Shown: positions 8,458-16,895, counted from the stretch's first letter. The stretch is 47,814 nt of DNA from CAZMRQ01 sp964568795 (GCA_964568795.1 CAZMRQ010000006.1:1-47814); one strand, 5' to 3'. Numbers and translations are program-made. The notes: generated by a model from the sequence alone, not told the origin.

Positions 8458-9120
8458 TTAATAATCAGGGTAAGAGAACTTTTTATCAGTGCCCATAATG
8501 CCGGCTCTGGCATAGAGGTAGGGGTCTTTCTTTTTCTCTAGGATTTTGTCAAAGCTAAGCAAGGAGGACCTTTTATCAAGAAACTTAGTGGTGGAAAAAC
8601 CAATACGTGGACCTCTTTCAGTCATGATGTATTGATTGGTTAGCACGCCCTTAGTGATAGTGCCAGCAAAGTCAATTGTTGTTGTTGGCCCAAGGAAAGG
8701 GATAACGATAAAGATAGGTTTAATGCCGTATTGTTTTGCTACTTCTCCAAGACTGATGTTTTCATTTGAAAGGCCGAATTCTTCGGCAACATCAAACAAT
8801 CCGCCAACTCCGAGAACTGTATTGAGGATAATACGTGTGAGTGTATTGGCACTGTTTGACCAGTGTGCTCCTAGTAATTGGAATGGCATATCAACAGAGC
8901 TTTCAATGTTGTTACTGAAATTATGTATCATCATCCGAGGGGTTGCTGGCACTGCAGTGATGTATGCTTGTGCAACAGGTTTGAACACCATTTTGTCAAC
9001 TGAATGATTGAAAGAAAATATTTTTCGGTTTGTGTATTCCAGGGGGTCGGGATTATTGTTATATTGACAACCTGGTAAAAAAAAGCAGGTCAATACGAGG
9101 CAGAGAATGAGTCTTATCAT
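8458..9120 (-). CDS. mlaA: MlaA/VacJ family outer-membrane lipoprotein
   Basis: MlaA removes misplaced phospholipids from the outer leaflet of the outer membrane and passes them to periplasmic MlaC. A lipoprotein signal is present: hydrophobic residues then LPGC with the lipidated cysteine at 18. Family motifs follow: YTNRKIFSFNHSVD, the ILNTVLGVGGLFDVAEEFGL segment, and a PFLGPTTTIDF block, ending with YARAGI. The 220 residues are slightly shorter than E. coli MlaA (251). It starts 15 bases after the lptC stop; the other mla genes are not in the window. Confidence 0.92.
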   Translation of the reverse strand: MIRLILCLVLTCFFLPGCQYNNNPDPLEYTNRKIFSFNHSVDKMVFKPVAQAYITAVPATPRMMIHNFSNNIESSVDMPFQLLGAHWSNSANTLTRIILNTVLGVGGLFDVAEEFGLSNENISLGEVAKQYGIKPIFIVIPFLGPTTTIDFAGTITKGVLTNQYIMTERGPRIGFSTTKFLDKRSSLLSFDKILEKKKDPYLYARAGIMGTDKKFSYPDY

Positions 9121-9135
9121 GTTGGATGTCCTTTT

Positions 9136-9690
9136 TCAGTGTTGTGCGTAGCACTGGTTATTTGTATTTCCGGAAATCATTATGTTGCTTCCTAAAAATA
9201 ATTGCTCTGTGTCTACCATCAATCTAGCTCCGTCCATCTGTGCTTCCATACTGTCGTATTTTAAAGTAACAGGGTCGGAAGTGTAAAGACATTTTTGTTG
9301 TATTAGATAAGTTAGTTTTTTACTTTTTAACTCAAAAGGACAAGAATCATTGGAGTCGCTTGTCACTATGGCCTCAAGAAATGTCCATTTGCCAGTATTG
9401 TCTTTGGTAATGGTTTTCGCATTGATGCGATAGGGTGAATGATGGAGGTAGGTGCCATCAATACTTTCAGCAGTGATTTTCTTCCCTTTTTGCATGAGCT
9501 TATTTGCGTGTGCTTTTATTTTTTGTCTGCCATGATGGTCATAGCTTGTCATAAGCGCATCTTTAGTGATGATCACAGCGTGTTGAGTTGCTTTTGGATG
9601 AATGAGCTTTGTTTCAGACATGGCTATGTATGTCACAATGAGGCAGGCTATGACAAGCCAAGAAAGACAGCTGTATTTATTGAGTGACAT
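9136..9690 (-). CDS. lptC: LPS export protein LptC
   Basis: LptC is a bitopic inner-membrane protein that takes LPS from LptB2FG and hands it to the periplasmic LptA bridge. The product has one N-terminal membrane helix (CLSWLVIACLIVTYIAM) and then a beta-jellyroll-like domain with weak but correct landmarks (ITKDALMTSYDHHG, ESIDGTYLHHSPY, MEAQMDGARL). I place the start at 9690 (MSLNKYS), overlapping kdsC by 14 bases; in-frame ATGs at 9705 and 9708 are alternatives and none has a clear ribosome site. Position after kdsD-kdsC strongly supports the call. Unusually, lptA and lptB do not follow; mlaA does. Confidence 0.8.
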   Translation of the reverse strand: MSLNKYSCLSWLVIACLIVTYIAMSETKLIHPKATQHAVIITKDALMTSYDHHGRQKIKAHANKLMQKGKKITAESIDGTYLHHSPYRINAKTITKDNTGKWTFLEAIVTSDSNDSCPFELKSKKLTYLIQQKCLYTSDPVTLKYDSMEAQMDGARLMVDTEQLFLGSNIMISGNTNNQCYAQH

Positions 9691-10171
9691 CAGTGAATGC
9701 CACATCATACGGTATATGGAAGAAGTGGTCGAGGGCTTCACGTACAGCGCCATTTCCACCAGTGAGATTTGTAATGAAATTAGCCTCTTTTTTTAATGAC
9801 ATATGGGCATTGGCAACGGCTACTTTGGTATGAGCTTGTTGAAATAAGCCTAAATCGTTGGCATCATCGCCAATAGCAAGGGTGTGAGATGGGCTGATGC
9901 CGTACTTATTCTGTAATTCAATAGCTTTTGTTTTTTTACAGCCGGTGCTAAGGTGCACTTCTTTTATGCCAAGATGGTTCGCTCTAGCTTTAATTTCTGG
10001 GTTATTTGACCCGGAGATTATAGCGACAACATAGTGGTTGTTTTTGCATATGAGACTTAGAACAAGCCCGTCATGACTGTGGAATGCAATAGCGTGATGT
10101 CCATCTATGTAATAAAGGCAGCCATTGGTTAATGTGCCATCACAGTCAAGGAGAATAAGTTTTTGATTCAT
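9677..10171 (-). CDS. kdsC: 3-deoxy-D-manno-octulosonate 8-phosphate phosphatase
   Basis: KdsC dephosphorylates Kdo-8-phosphate to Kdo, the inner sugar of LPS. It belongs to the small HAD phosphatases: DCDGTLTNG near the N-terminus supplies the nucleophile and acid/base aspartates, SGSNN provides the motif II serine, and GDDANDLGLF is motif III. I set the start at 10171 (MNQKL) because that ATG overlaps the kdsD stop as ATGA, giving 164 residues; a longer frame reaches 10207 inside kdsD. It is followed by lptC with a small overlap. Confidence 0.93.
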   Translation of the reverse strand: MNQKLILLDCDGTLTNGCLYYIDGHHAIAFHSHDGLVLSLICKNNHYVVAIISGSNNPEIKARANHLGIKEVHLSTGCKKTKAIELQNKYGISPSHTLAIGDDANDLGLFQQAHTKVAVANAHMSLKKEANFITNLTGGNGAVREALDHFFHIPYDVAFTDVTQ

Positions 10172-11109
10172 TTTGATTGCATCCTGATTTGATGAATATC
10201 GATGCACCCTTTAAGAAAACCATCAGCGGCAACAGGAATGGCAGTGATGTGAGTTTCTTGCATGATCTGTTTTGCCTTGGCTGTGCTGTCTTCGGGTGTT
10301 AAAGACACAAAGTCGTTTGTGGCATGCTCGATGACTGGATCATTCAACGATGCATCTGATAGCATGGTTCTTCTTAAATCTCCGTCAGAAAATACAGCTT
10401 TGATTTTCTGTCCAGCACATACGAGTGCCAGGCCACTGCTGTGCGTTGTCATGGCATGTATGGCTTGGCGGATCGTTGTGGAAATAGTAATGATCGGGCA
10501 ATCACTAAGTGGATGCATAATTTGGTTTACAGGCATAAGTTGAAGTCCCAGGGATCCTGATGGATGATTGATAGCAAACAACTCTGGGCTCATTTTTTTG
10601 TATTCTGCTAGGCTTAATGCTAAGCAATCACATAGTGCAAGCATGACAGTAGTGCTAGTGCTCGGAGCCAATGCGTGTGGACCGTATTCTTTGTTGAAGG
10701 GGTATGTAATTGACATTTTACTGTTTTTGCCCATTGTGGAATGACTTGATTGGGTGATGGTGACAATGGGAGCGCCAAGAGTTTTAGCATGATTGATGGT
10801 ATATTGACATTCTTTTGACTCTCCTGAATGAGATAAGGCGATGAGTGCATCACAAGACTGCAACATGCCAAGATCACCGTGGCCAGCTTCAGCGGCATGC
10901 AGAAAGCAAGAGGGTGAACCAGTGCTTGACAATGTAGCTACTAGTTTTTGAGCAATGAGCCCAGATTTGCCAAGGCCTGTTACAATGATTTTTCCTTTTA
11001 TACCGCTCAATTTTTTGATAATGTCATCGAAATTAGAGGGCAAGGTTATCCGGGAAAGGGCCTCTGCGTATTCAGAAAGAAGGTTGTGTGATGTTTGGGT
11101 GTATGACAA
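10168..11109 (-). CDS. kdsD: arabinose-5-phosphate isomerase
   Basis: The enzyme interconverts ribulose-5-phosphate and arabinose-5-phosphate, the first step towards Kdo. At 313 residues it has the standard build: a SIS sugar-isomerase domain with TGLGKSG (residues 44-50), HAAEAGHGDLG (71-81) and SHSGES (93-98), the NHPSGSLG catalytic segment near residue 185, then two CBS repeats to the end (GDLRRTM, THITAIPV). It heads the minus-strand train and has its own promoter. It overlaps kdsC by four bases. Confidence 0.95.
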   Translation of the reverse strand: MSYTQTSHNLLSEYAEALSRITLPSNFDDIIKKLSGIKGKIIVTGLGKSGLIAQKLVATLSSTGSPSCFLHAAEAGHGDLGMLQSCDALIALSHSGESKECQYTINHAKTLGAPIVTITQSSHSTMGKNSKMSITYPFNKEYGPHALAPSTSTTVMLALCDCLALSLAEYKKMSPELFAINHPSGSLGLQLMPVNQIMHPLSDCPIITISTTIRQAIHAMTTHSSGLALVCAGQKIKAVFSDGDLRRTMLSDASLNDPVIEHATNDFVSLTPEDSTAKAKQIMQETHITAIPVAADGFLKGCIDIHQIRMQSK

Positions 11110-11135
11110 GATTTGATCTCGATTTTTCTGCTACA

Positions 11136-11164
11136 ATTATTGCCAAAATAAAACATTAAGTCAA
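11136..11164 (-). promoter_or_regulatory. sigma70 promoter for the kdsD gene train
   Basis: On the minus strand TTGACT (11159-11164) is followed after 17 bases by AATAAT (11136-11141). Both boxes are one base from consensus. The transcript would start about 20 bases before the kdsD ATG. Confidence 0.6.
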
Positions 11165-11344
11165 TCATTTGTGACTAGCATATGGAAAAAAGGGGTGATA
11201 AATTGAATTGAGCCCGCAGAAACTTAGAATAGTAACAAAATTTGAAATTGTTTTGCTAAGTGCGCTGTTGAATTTTCAGTTGTCATTGCGTGTATGAGGG
11301 GATGTGATCAAGTTGAGAGTGTTTGGGGTGAGTTTTCGTCATGC

Positions 11345-11373
11345 TTGACAGAAAATACTGCATGGGTTAGTGT
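11345..11373 (+). promoter_or_regulatory. possible promoter of feoA
   Basis: A perfect TTGACA (11345-11350) is followed after 17 bases by TAGTGT (11368-11373), a weak -10 box, 30 bases before the feoA ATG. I found no convincing Fur box in 11165-11402, although iron control would be expected. Confidence 0.35.
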
Positions 11374-11402
11374 GAAATGTAGATGATTATTGGTGTCACT
11401 TC

Positions 11403-11597
11403 ATGCGAAAAAAATTAATTAGTTTTGGCTCAATGCCCCTAAACAGACAGTCCTTTTTACAGTTGCAAGGCTTGTGTTGCGGGATTGAGTATGATATCAC
11501 GTCTTCGCGTTCACATGTGATATTGAGAAATGATTATAATGAGGCTATTGTTGTGCCGGATGTGGTCATGAAGCTGTTGGATTGGCTGGATGTTTGA
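11403..11597 (+). CDS. feoA: FeoA-like ferrous iron transport protein
   Basis: The 64-residue protein is a single SH3-like FeoA domain. It aligns by eye with E. coli FeoA: LISFGSMPLNRQSF corresponds to the LxSLGMLPG turn, and SSRSHVILRNDYNEAIVV to the final RVSLVLRKKDLALLEV strands. It is slightly short and lacks some of the N-terminal strand. FeoA is a small cytoplasmic partner of FeoB. feoB begins about 420 bases downstream, a wide gap that contains a hairpin and a second promoter-like site. Confidence 0.7.
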   Translation: MRKKLISFGSMPLNRQSFLQLQGLCCGIEYDITSSRSHVILRNDYNEAIVVPDVVMKLLDWLDV

Positions 11598-11601
11598 GAT
11601 G

Positions 11602-11626
11602 AGCTCCTTTTTTGACTAAAGGTGCT
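11602..11626 (+). terminator. hairpin just after feoA
   Basis: AGCTCCTTT (11602-11610) pairs with AAAGGTGCT (11618-11626) except for one internal T-T mismatch, around a 7-base loop. It begins 5 bases after the feoA stop. No T-run follows, so it may be a weak or factor-dependent terminator or a processing stem. Confidence 0.35.
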
Positions 11627-11753
11627 GTGCTTCTCACGTCATACTGCCCAAATGATGCGTGTTGATTTTTGTGGGGGCTTCATGCTTTTTTCTTGGGATA
11701 TTCTAGCTTCTTTGAGGGGCAGTTGTTGTCTTGCAATGACCTTTGTGTTAATG

Positions 11754-11762
11754 TGTTATACT
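11754..11762 (+). promoter_or_regulatory. extended -10 promoter before feoB
   Basis: TGT-TATACT is a near-perfect extended -10 element. A clear -35 box at 17 bases is lacking, as is usual for extended -10 promoters. It could give feoB expression separate from feoA. Confidence 0.35.
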
Positions 11763-11836
11763 GTTGTTATTGATTGTTGATGTTCATTAGTAAATGTTTG
11801 TTTCAGTTAGTACGGTGGTTAGTTTAGACTTAAAAG

Positions 11837-12022
11837 ATGGTGAGAAAACGAATTGTGGTTTTTTTGAATATTAAATATTTTTTTTTGCTCATGCGCACTG
11901 TTGTCGTTAAGGGGTGGAATGTTTCATCTTCTTTCTGTGTTCATGGTGTAAATAGCATGGCACTTGATGGTTTTTATGTGACTGGAAAATATAAACAAAT
12001 GACTGGGGAACTGGATGTCTGA
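11837..12022 (+). CDS. possible 61-residue protein coupled to feoB
   Basis: This frame runs from an ATG at 11837 to a stop at 12020-12022, overlapping the feoB ATG (12015) by 8 bases. The overlap suggests coupling, and the product has a short hydrophobic N-terminal part, but it lacks a good ribosome site and I do not recognise a FeoA fold in it. feoB has its own ribosome site (GGGGA), so coupling is not required. It may be non-coding. Confidence 0.3.
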   Translation: MVRKRIVVFLNIKYFFLLMRTVVVKGWNVSSSFCVHGVNSMALDGFYVTGKYKQMTGELDV

Positions 12023-13934
12023 TTTAACTTACTGGTTGGTCGGTATGCCTAATGTGGGCAAAAGTTCATTGTTTAAACTGCTCACTGGTGAGCAAGTCAA
12101 AATCGCGAACTGGGAAGGTGTGACTACACGTTGTTTGGTAAGAGAGACCAAATATGGTCAGATCATCGACACTCCTGGACGTCGGCATGTTTATATCCCT
12201 GAAGAGACATGGAGTGTGAAGCCAGAGGAATGGCTAGGAAAACCAGACTACCGTATTATTCATGTGGTTGATGCTGCTTATTTAGAAAGAGATTTAATGT
12301 TGACGGCACAATGGGCTACATTGGGCTTGCCGATGGGGATAGTTATTCACCGGACTGATCTGAATCCATATTTAGACCAAGAAAGGATAGAGTTATGGTC
12401 AAAAGAGCATAATATCCCAGTTGTGTGCAGTCATATACGTGATCAGAAGTGGCTTCCAGCATTCGAGAATATGCTGGGCTCTCTTGCTCAACAGCCAATG
12501 CGCGAGACGAATGTGGAAGCCATTTCATCTGCATTTACGAAGAATGCAGCGATTCAGTATATGTCTCAGTGGCTTGAGTTAGCGCATGGATGGAGCAGGG
12601 CTATGCAGCCGGAGCAATCCCGTTTACAAGTTCATAAAGTAAGTGATAATTTAGATCATAGGTTTCTTAGTGGGCGTTTTTCTGCTCTTTGGGCGTGGGT
12701 CTTTTTATTTGGGTCGTTGTTTTTATTTTTATGGTGTGGTCAAATGCTGCAGCTGGTGATGACGTTTATGTGGGGTTGGCTTATTCTGCTCATTGTTCCA
12801 GAAATATGGCAACAACACTGGGCTTTCAATGCGGTTGTAGGCAGTGGAGATGTTATTGCTGGTCTCATGCCCCTTGTTTTTATGGTGTACTTTTGGCTGT
12901 CAATGCTCGAGCAGTCTGGCTATGGTGTGCGTATGGGTGTTCTGCTTTCGCCATGGCTAAGGTGGGCAGGCTTGCCTGGTGGGGCTTGGGTGTCAATGAT
13001 GTTGGGTCTTGGGTGCAATGTTCCAGCGTTAACTGCTGTGAAAACCATTTCCCATCCAAAACATAAATTGATTGCGGCATCGTTACTGCCAATGATCCCT
13101 TGCAGTGCTAGGCTGATGGTTTTTGTAGTGATTGCCAGCATTGCTGCACCTGTATACATGACTTGGATTGTTATGTTGATGTATGTGTTGTCTATTTTAC
13201 TCATTCTTTTGATATCGAGGGTGCTGTCTGCTTTGTTAGCTGTGGATAGTCCAGTATTTCAGGTTCAGAATCTAGTGCCGTATCAAAAACCCATTTGGCG
13301 ACAAGTGTTCTCAGTTGCAATCCGTCAGTGTATGTCGATGGTTCGGCGTCTGCTCATTTATGTCATCCCGTTGAATGTGGCTATTGTTTTTTTTGATCAG
13401 CAATTGATTGAAGGGGTATCTGTTTTGAGCATGTTAGGGCAGGCTATGGCTGTGTTGTTTTTCCCTATTGGTTTAACTGTTCAGGATTGGCCTTATGTCA
13501 TGTCTTTATTTACTGGGTTGATTGCTAAAGAAGCCATGCTGGCCACATTGGGCTCTTTGGGGATTGTTCAAGAAGCAATGCCCCAGGCTATGAATTGGCA
13601 AGGTCTATGGCAGCAGCTTATTTATGTATCTAAGAATTTGTTCATGTTCTCTCAGGGCCGATTGGCTTCTGGGTGGTCATTGCCTACAACTTTAGCTTAC
13701 TTGATTTTTGTGAGCCTTTATTTGCCTTGCATATCAACATATGCCATGTTGAAAAACATCATTGGCAAATACGCCAATAGAGTGATGGTGATGTCACTGA
13801 TTATTGCGTATTTGGCTGCTTGTTTGCTATATTGGTTGTGTCAAATCAATCTGTGGTTTTGGCCTCTGGTGGCCGGGGGAGTGGCTTTGTTTCTGATCAG
13901 TCAGCGATACAAGTCATATAGGAGATGTCATTGA
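12015..13934 (+). CDS. feoB: ferrous iron transporter FeoB
   Basis: FeoB imports Fe(II) across the inner membrane. The product begins with a GTPase-like G domain: G1 GMPNVGKSS at residues 10-18, G2 in EGVTT, G3 DTPG at 52-55. The G4 motif, normally NxxD, reads HRTD at 112-115, so the guanine-specifying asparagine is replaced by histidine. A helical spacer and about ten membrane helices with two Gate regions follow (LGLGCNVPALTAVKTI is the typical first one). At 639 residues it is shorter than E. coli FeoB (773). The start has GGGGA upstream. The stop overlaps feoC by 10 bases. Confidence 0.92.
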   Translation: MSDLTYWLVGMPNVGKSSLFKLLTGEQVKIANWEGVTTRCLVRETKYGQIIDTPGRRHVYIPEETWSVKPEEWLGKPDYRIIHVVDAAYLERDLMLTAQWATLGLPMGIVIHRTDLNPYLDQERIELWSKEHNIPVVCSHIRDQKWLPAFENMLGSLAQQPMRETNVEAISSAFTKNAAIQYMSQWLELAHGWSRAMQPEQSRLQVHKVSDNLDHRFLSGRFSALWAWVFLFGSLFLFLWCGQMLQLVMTFMWGWLILLIVPEIWQQHWAFNAVVGSGDVIAGLMPLVFMVYFWLSMLEQSGYGVRMGVLLSPWLRWAGLPGGAWVSMMLGLGCNVPALTAVKTISHPKHKLIAASLLPMIPCSARLMVFVVIASIAAPVYMTWIVMLMYVLSILLILLISRVLSALLAVDSPVFQVQNLVPYQKPIWRQVFSVAIRQCMSMVRRLLIYVIPLNVAIVFFDQQLIEGVSVLSMLGQAMAVLFFPIGLTVQDWPYVMSLFTGLIAKEAMLATLGSLGIVQEAMPQAMNWQGLWQQLIYVSKNLFMFSQGRLASGWSLPTTLAYLIFVSLYLPCISTYAMLKNIIGKYANRVMVMSLIIAYLAACLLYWLCQINLWFWPLVAGGVALFLISQRYKSYRRCH

Positions 13935-14149
13935 GTACTATGGAGGCTGTCGCTCATTACATTAAACAGCAGAACGAGTGTACTTTATTTTCTATTGCTC
14001 ACCATTTTAACCTGAGTTTAAAAGTGGTAGAGTATATAATCTGGTATTTTATAAAAGAGAATTATGTTTGCAAAATTGATAATAATTGTGAGAAAGGCTG
14101 TCAGTCAAGCTGTTGGAAAATGGAAAGTGTTCGTTGGGTTGCCGGTTAA
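13925..14149 (+). CDS. feoC: FeoC-like winged-helix protein
   Basis: The 74-residue protein has a winged-helix N-terminal part (MEAVAHYIKQQNECTLFSIAHHFNLS) followed by a cysteine cluster CEKGCQSSC, as in FeoC proteins that may bind an Fe-S cluster and stabilise or regulate FeoB. It begins inside the last codons of feoB with GGAG just upstream, so the two are translationally coupled. The call rests on small size, fold pattern, cysteines and position; overall sequence similarity to E. coli FeoC is low. Confidence 0.7.
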   Translation: MSLSTMEAVAHYIKQQNECTLFSIAHHFNLSLKVVEYIIWYFIKENYVCKIDNNCEKGCQSSCWKMESVRWVAG

Positions 14150-15635
14150 TTCATGGCTGGCATCTGTTGTTAAAGTCTCAGGTGTCACTATGGTTGCGCG
14201 GGTGTTTGGCTTTGTTCGAGATTTTTCTTTTGCTGTTGTATTTGGTTCATCGCCATGGCTGGAATCTTTTTTAGTCTCTTTTCGTTTGCCGAACATGTTC
14301 AGGCGTGTTTTAGGCGAAGGAATGACGAGTATCATTGTTCCTGTATTTACCGAAATTAAGGAAAAAGACTCTCAAAATCGTTTTATCCAGTCAATGATGC
14401 TGGCGTTGTTATTTGTGACAGGGGTTGTCTGGCTTATTGTTGCCCTCAGTCCAATATTTTTTGTCAAGATCGTGGCAGCTGGCTTTGCTGATGATGAGCG
14501 GCTATTGATGACTGCTCAGATGTTGCCATGGAGCTTTGGTTACTTATGTTTTATTGCATGGATAGCTTTGCTAAGTGGTGTTTTAAATGCGCATAAATCA
14601 TTCGTTTTACCTGCAGCAGTCCCATTAGGGTTGAGTGTAGGCTTGTTAATTGGTTCGTGGTTGATATATAGTTTACATGGCCAACCTATATGGCTATCCT
14701 ATAGTGCCTTAGCAGCTGGTTTTATTCAGGTAGGATATATGTTATGGGTGGTTAGGCAATATGGTTTTCGTTTTCAATGGCCGCATGTGTGGCATCCAGG
14801 GGTTCGGAAGGTATTGGCGCTTCTCTTCGCTGCTTGGATTGGATTGGCTGCCTCGCAAATCTCAGTGTTTATTGATACGTGGCTAGCATCTTGGTTGCCA
14901 CCAGGATGCATCTCATGGCTCTATTATTCTGAGCGATTGGTCTACTTGCCTCAGGGAACTGTAGGTGTGGCTATTGCTACTGTGTTGTTGCCAGGCTTGT
15001 CGAAAGCAGATGTGACAAAAGACAAGAAGACTTATGATGATACTCTGGCAAGTGGTTTGGTGTTTGGGGTGCGATTAGGTGTTCCATTAATGCTGGTCAT
15101 GGTTGTGCTTGCTGAGCCTCTTGTTATTGTTGTCTTTGGTCATGGACGTTTTGGTTTGGGAGACATTCATGCTACTGCGCAAAGTCTTATTGCCATGGTT
15201 TTAGGCTTGCCATTTATGATGATGAATAAATTATTGGTAGCATCATACTTTGCTAAAAAGCTTGTGCGCTACTCTGTGATTGCTACATTAATCAGTGTTA
15301 CAGTCAATACAGTTATAGCGGTGGCTTTCATGCACAGGTTTGAGCATATTGCCTTGGCTGTAGCCGTTGCTGCGGGGTCTTTTGTGAGTGTGTTGTATTT
15401 GCTTTGGTGCCACCCTTCGCGTCAAACTCTTTATTCGCGATTAAATAGTGAGTTAAGAACGAGCCTGCCTTGGTGGCTAGTGTTAATAGGGGCTCTTTAT
15501 ATTGTATCATCGTGTATGACTGTGGAATATGGGTTTGGGGTAATCAAAAAGTCTGTCAATCTCATTCTCATGGTTCTATTGCCACTATTGTTGAGTTGGT
15601 TGCTTATGAAGAGCACTTCCTATTTTAGAAGTTAA
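14064..15635 (+). CDS. murJ: lipid II flippase MurJ
   Basis: MurJ flips lipid II across the inner membrane for peptidoglycan synthesis. The sequence has the MOP-exporter layout of about 14 membrane helices and the family signature at the start: SGVTMVARVFGFVRDFSFAVVFG, then FLVSFRLPNMFRRVLGEG with the essential arginines, and YYSERLVYLPQGTVGVAIATVLLPGLSK in the middle. From ATG 14064 it has 523 residues and overlaps feoC by 86 bases. Family alignment would also allow a start at GTG 14127 (502 residues) or TTG 14139; none has a strong ribosome site. It is in line with the feo genes and may be co-transcribed. Confidence 0.93.
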   Translation: MFAKLIIIVRKAVSQAVGKWKVFVGLPVNSWLASVVKVSGVTMVARVFGFVRDFSFAVVFGSSPWLESFLVSFRLPNMFRRVLGEGMTSIIVPVFTEIKEKDSQNRFIQSMMLALLFVTGVVWLIVALSPIFFVKIVAAGFADDERLLMTAQMLPWSFGYLCFIAWIALLSGVLNAHKSFVLPAAVPLGLSVGLLIGSWLIYSLHGQPIWLSYSALAAGFIQVGYMLWVVRQYGFRFQWPHVWHPGVRKVLALLFAAWIGLAASQISVFIDTWLASWLPPGCISWLYYSERLVYLPQGTVGVAIATVLLPGLSKADVTKDKKTYDDTLASGLVFGVRLGVPLMLVMVVLAEPLVIVVFGHGRFGLGDIHATAQSLIAMVLGLPFMMMNKLLVASYFAKKLVRYSVIATLISVTVNTVIAVAFMHRFEHIALAVAVAAGSFVSVLYLLWCHPSRQTLYSRLNSELRTSLPWWLVLIGALYIVSSCMTVEYGFGVIKKSVNLILMVLLPLLLSWLLMKSTSYFRS

Positions 15636-15649
15636 CAGAGGGTGTTGTG

Positions 15650-16123
15650 ATGAATATATTTATTGTGCTGTTTCTGTCAGGATTGTTTTCTTGTGTTGTG
15701 GCTGAAACTAAGTTAATGACAGAATGTGAGATGTTGCAACTTGATTTATGTACTCAAAAACCTGCTTCATTCAGTGTGCCGGTAGACCTTGTTGTGTATA
15801 AAAATGATAACGGTGTGATCGGTATAAGTGTGCAAAGTGAAATTAGGACTGACCATGTTTCGAGTGCGTGTAGTAGTAGCAGGTATGAGAAGCTGATCAT
15901 TAATGACAAGGGTATTCGTACAAAGTTTCAATGCCGATTAAAAAGAAAGGATCAAAGCAGCCATCTTTGTGAGACTAACCAGTATGCCAATATTACAGTT
16001 TCTGGTTTAACCGATTCAGTTGAGGCTAAGATTATTATTGCGCAAGTTACGAGCCAAAAAGGGATTTATTCAAAAATAACAACATTAAAAGAGCTGAAAT
16101 TGCATTGTGAAAAATCGGGCTAG
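15650..16123 (+). CDS. small secreted cysteine-rich protein, unknown function
   Basis: The product (157 residues from ATG 15650, with AGAGGGTG upstream) has a clear Sec signal peptide: hydrophobic residues FIVLFLSGLFSCVV cleaved near VAE. The mature part is predicted beta-rich and contains several cysteines (around CEMLQLDLC, SACSSS, FQCRL, LCET, LHC), suggesting disulphide bonds in the periplasm or outside. I do not recognise the family. It follows murJ by 14 bases and precedes a barrel protein. Confidence 0.65.
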   Translation: MNIFIVLFLSGLFSCVVAETKLMTECEMLQLDLCTQKPASFSVPVDLVVYKNDNGVIGISVQSEIRTDHVSSACSSSRYEKLIINDKGIRTKFQCRLKRKDQSSHLCETNQYANITVSGLTDSVEAKIIIAQVTSQKGIYSKITTLKELKLHCEKSG

Positions 16124-16146
16124 CTAATAGGTGAGTTTTTGCATAT

Positions 16147-16175
16147 TTGAAAAAATAAATTGGTTGTGTTAGAGT
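16147..16175 (+). promoter_or_regulatory. possible promoter of the barrel gene
   Basis: TTGAAA (16147-16152) and TAGAGT (16170-16175) are spaced by 17 bases and lie 65 bases before the ATG at 16240. The match is moderate. Confidence 0.3.
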
Positions 16176-16239
16176 GTACTTATGGATGTAGCGTTACATT
16201 GTCATGTTATAGTTGTTCAATTTATAGGGAGTTTAAATT

Positions 16240-16818
16240 ATGAGACGCATTATTTTTATAGCATTATCCGCAGGGTTGATTTCACCTTTATCCTCGGCTG
16301 ATTTTAATTGGGTGGGTGTCTCGGGCGCTGATTCTATGGCAAATATAGAGAGCAGTATACAGACTGGTGAAGACAATCATTTATTTCCAGGTATTTCATT
16401 GCAAGTTGGCCGTTCATTTTCTCTAGCAAAAAACTACGGGGTGTCGCTAGGTTTGGATGTTTCTGCGATGGCTGGTAAAACAGGGGCAGTCGCAACCGGC
16501 CAATCAAAGCTAAAATACCACTATGCTGCACGATTATACCCGTGGTATATGTTAACACCAAAGGTGAATACTTGGTTGGCACTAGGTTATGGAGGTGCTA
16601 AAGTTAATTTCCGCCATTCGACTGTAGCGCCTGATTTAAGCCTCACTGGATTGCAGTATGGTTTGGGTGCAAGCTATGCATTGTCTGATAACTCTGTGGT
16701 GGTGTTGAATTACAATTATGTGGACTTTGGAAAAAAGACTATTCCACATAGTTCAGGAAATTATACGTATAGTATGAAGTTGTCCAACATATCCTTGGGT
16801 TATGCTCGTATGTTCTAA
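16240..16818 (+). CDS. small outer-membrane beta-barrel protein (OmpA-barrel/OprF-like)
   Basis: The 192-residue product has a signal peptide (cut near LSSADF) and then alternating strands of an eight-strand barrel: GISLQVGRSF, YGVSLGLDVSA, KYHYAARLYPWYM, VNTWLALGYGGAKV, LQYGLGASYAL, SVVVLNYNYVDFG and NISLGYARMF. It ends in phenylalanine, the usual outer-membrane insertion signal. Small barrels of this type are porin-like or adhesins; no specific role can be given. AGGGA at 16226-16230 is a good ribosome site. A hairpin follows the stop. Confidence 0.75.
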   Translation: MRRIIFIALSAGLISPLSSADFNWVGVSGADSMANIESSIQTGEDNHLFPGISLQVGRSFSLAKNYGVSLGLDVSAMAGKTGAVATGQSKLKYHYAARLYPWYMLTPKVNTWLALGYGGAKVNFRHSTVAPDLSLTGLQYGLGASYALSDNSVVVLNYNYVDFGKKTIPHSSGNYTYSMKLSNISLGYARMF

Positions 16819-16869
16819 CCAGTTGTTAGATAGAATGTGAATAATGAACAAGCAGTGAGATTAATTGAC

Positions 16870-16895
16870 TATAGCTCAGTCTTTCTTGAGCTATA
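16870..16895. terminator. 9-bp hairpin between convergent genes
   Basis: TATAGCTCA (16870-16878) and TGAGCTATA (16887-16895) form a perfect 9-bp stem with an 8-base loop, between the barrel gene and convergent lpxH. T-runs are weak on both sides, so termination is a guess based on position. Confidence 0.45.

Noticed and set aside
8636..9007. Plus-strand 123-residue frame opposite mlaA
   Set aside because: mlaA on the other strand is a clear family member over the same bases and this frame has no recognisable motif.
11165..11402. Fur box before feoA
   Set aside because: Expected from biology, but no stretch resembles the GATAATGATAATCATTATC pattern well enough to report.
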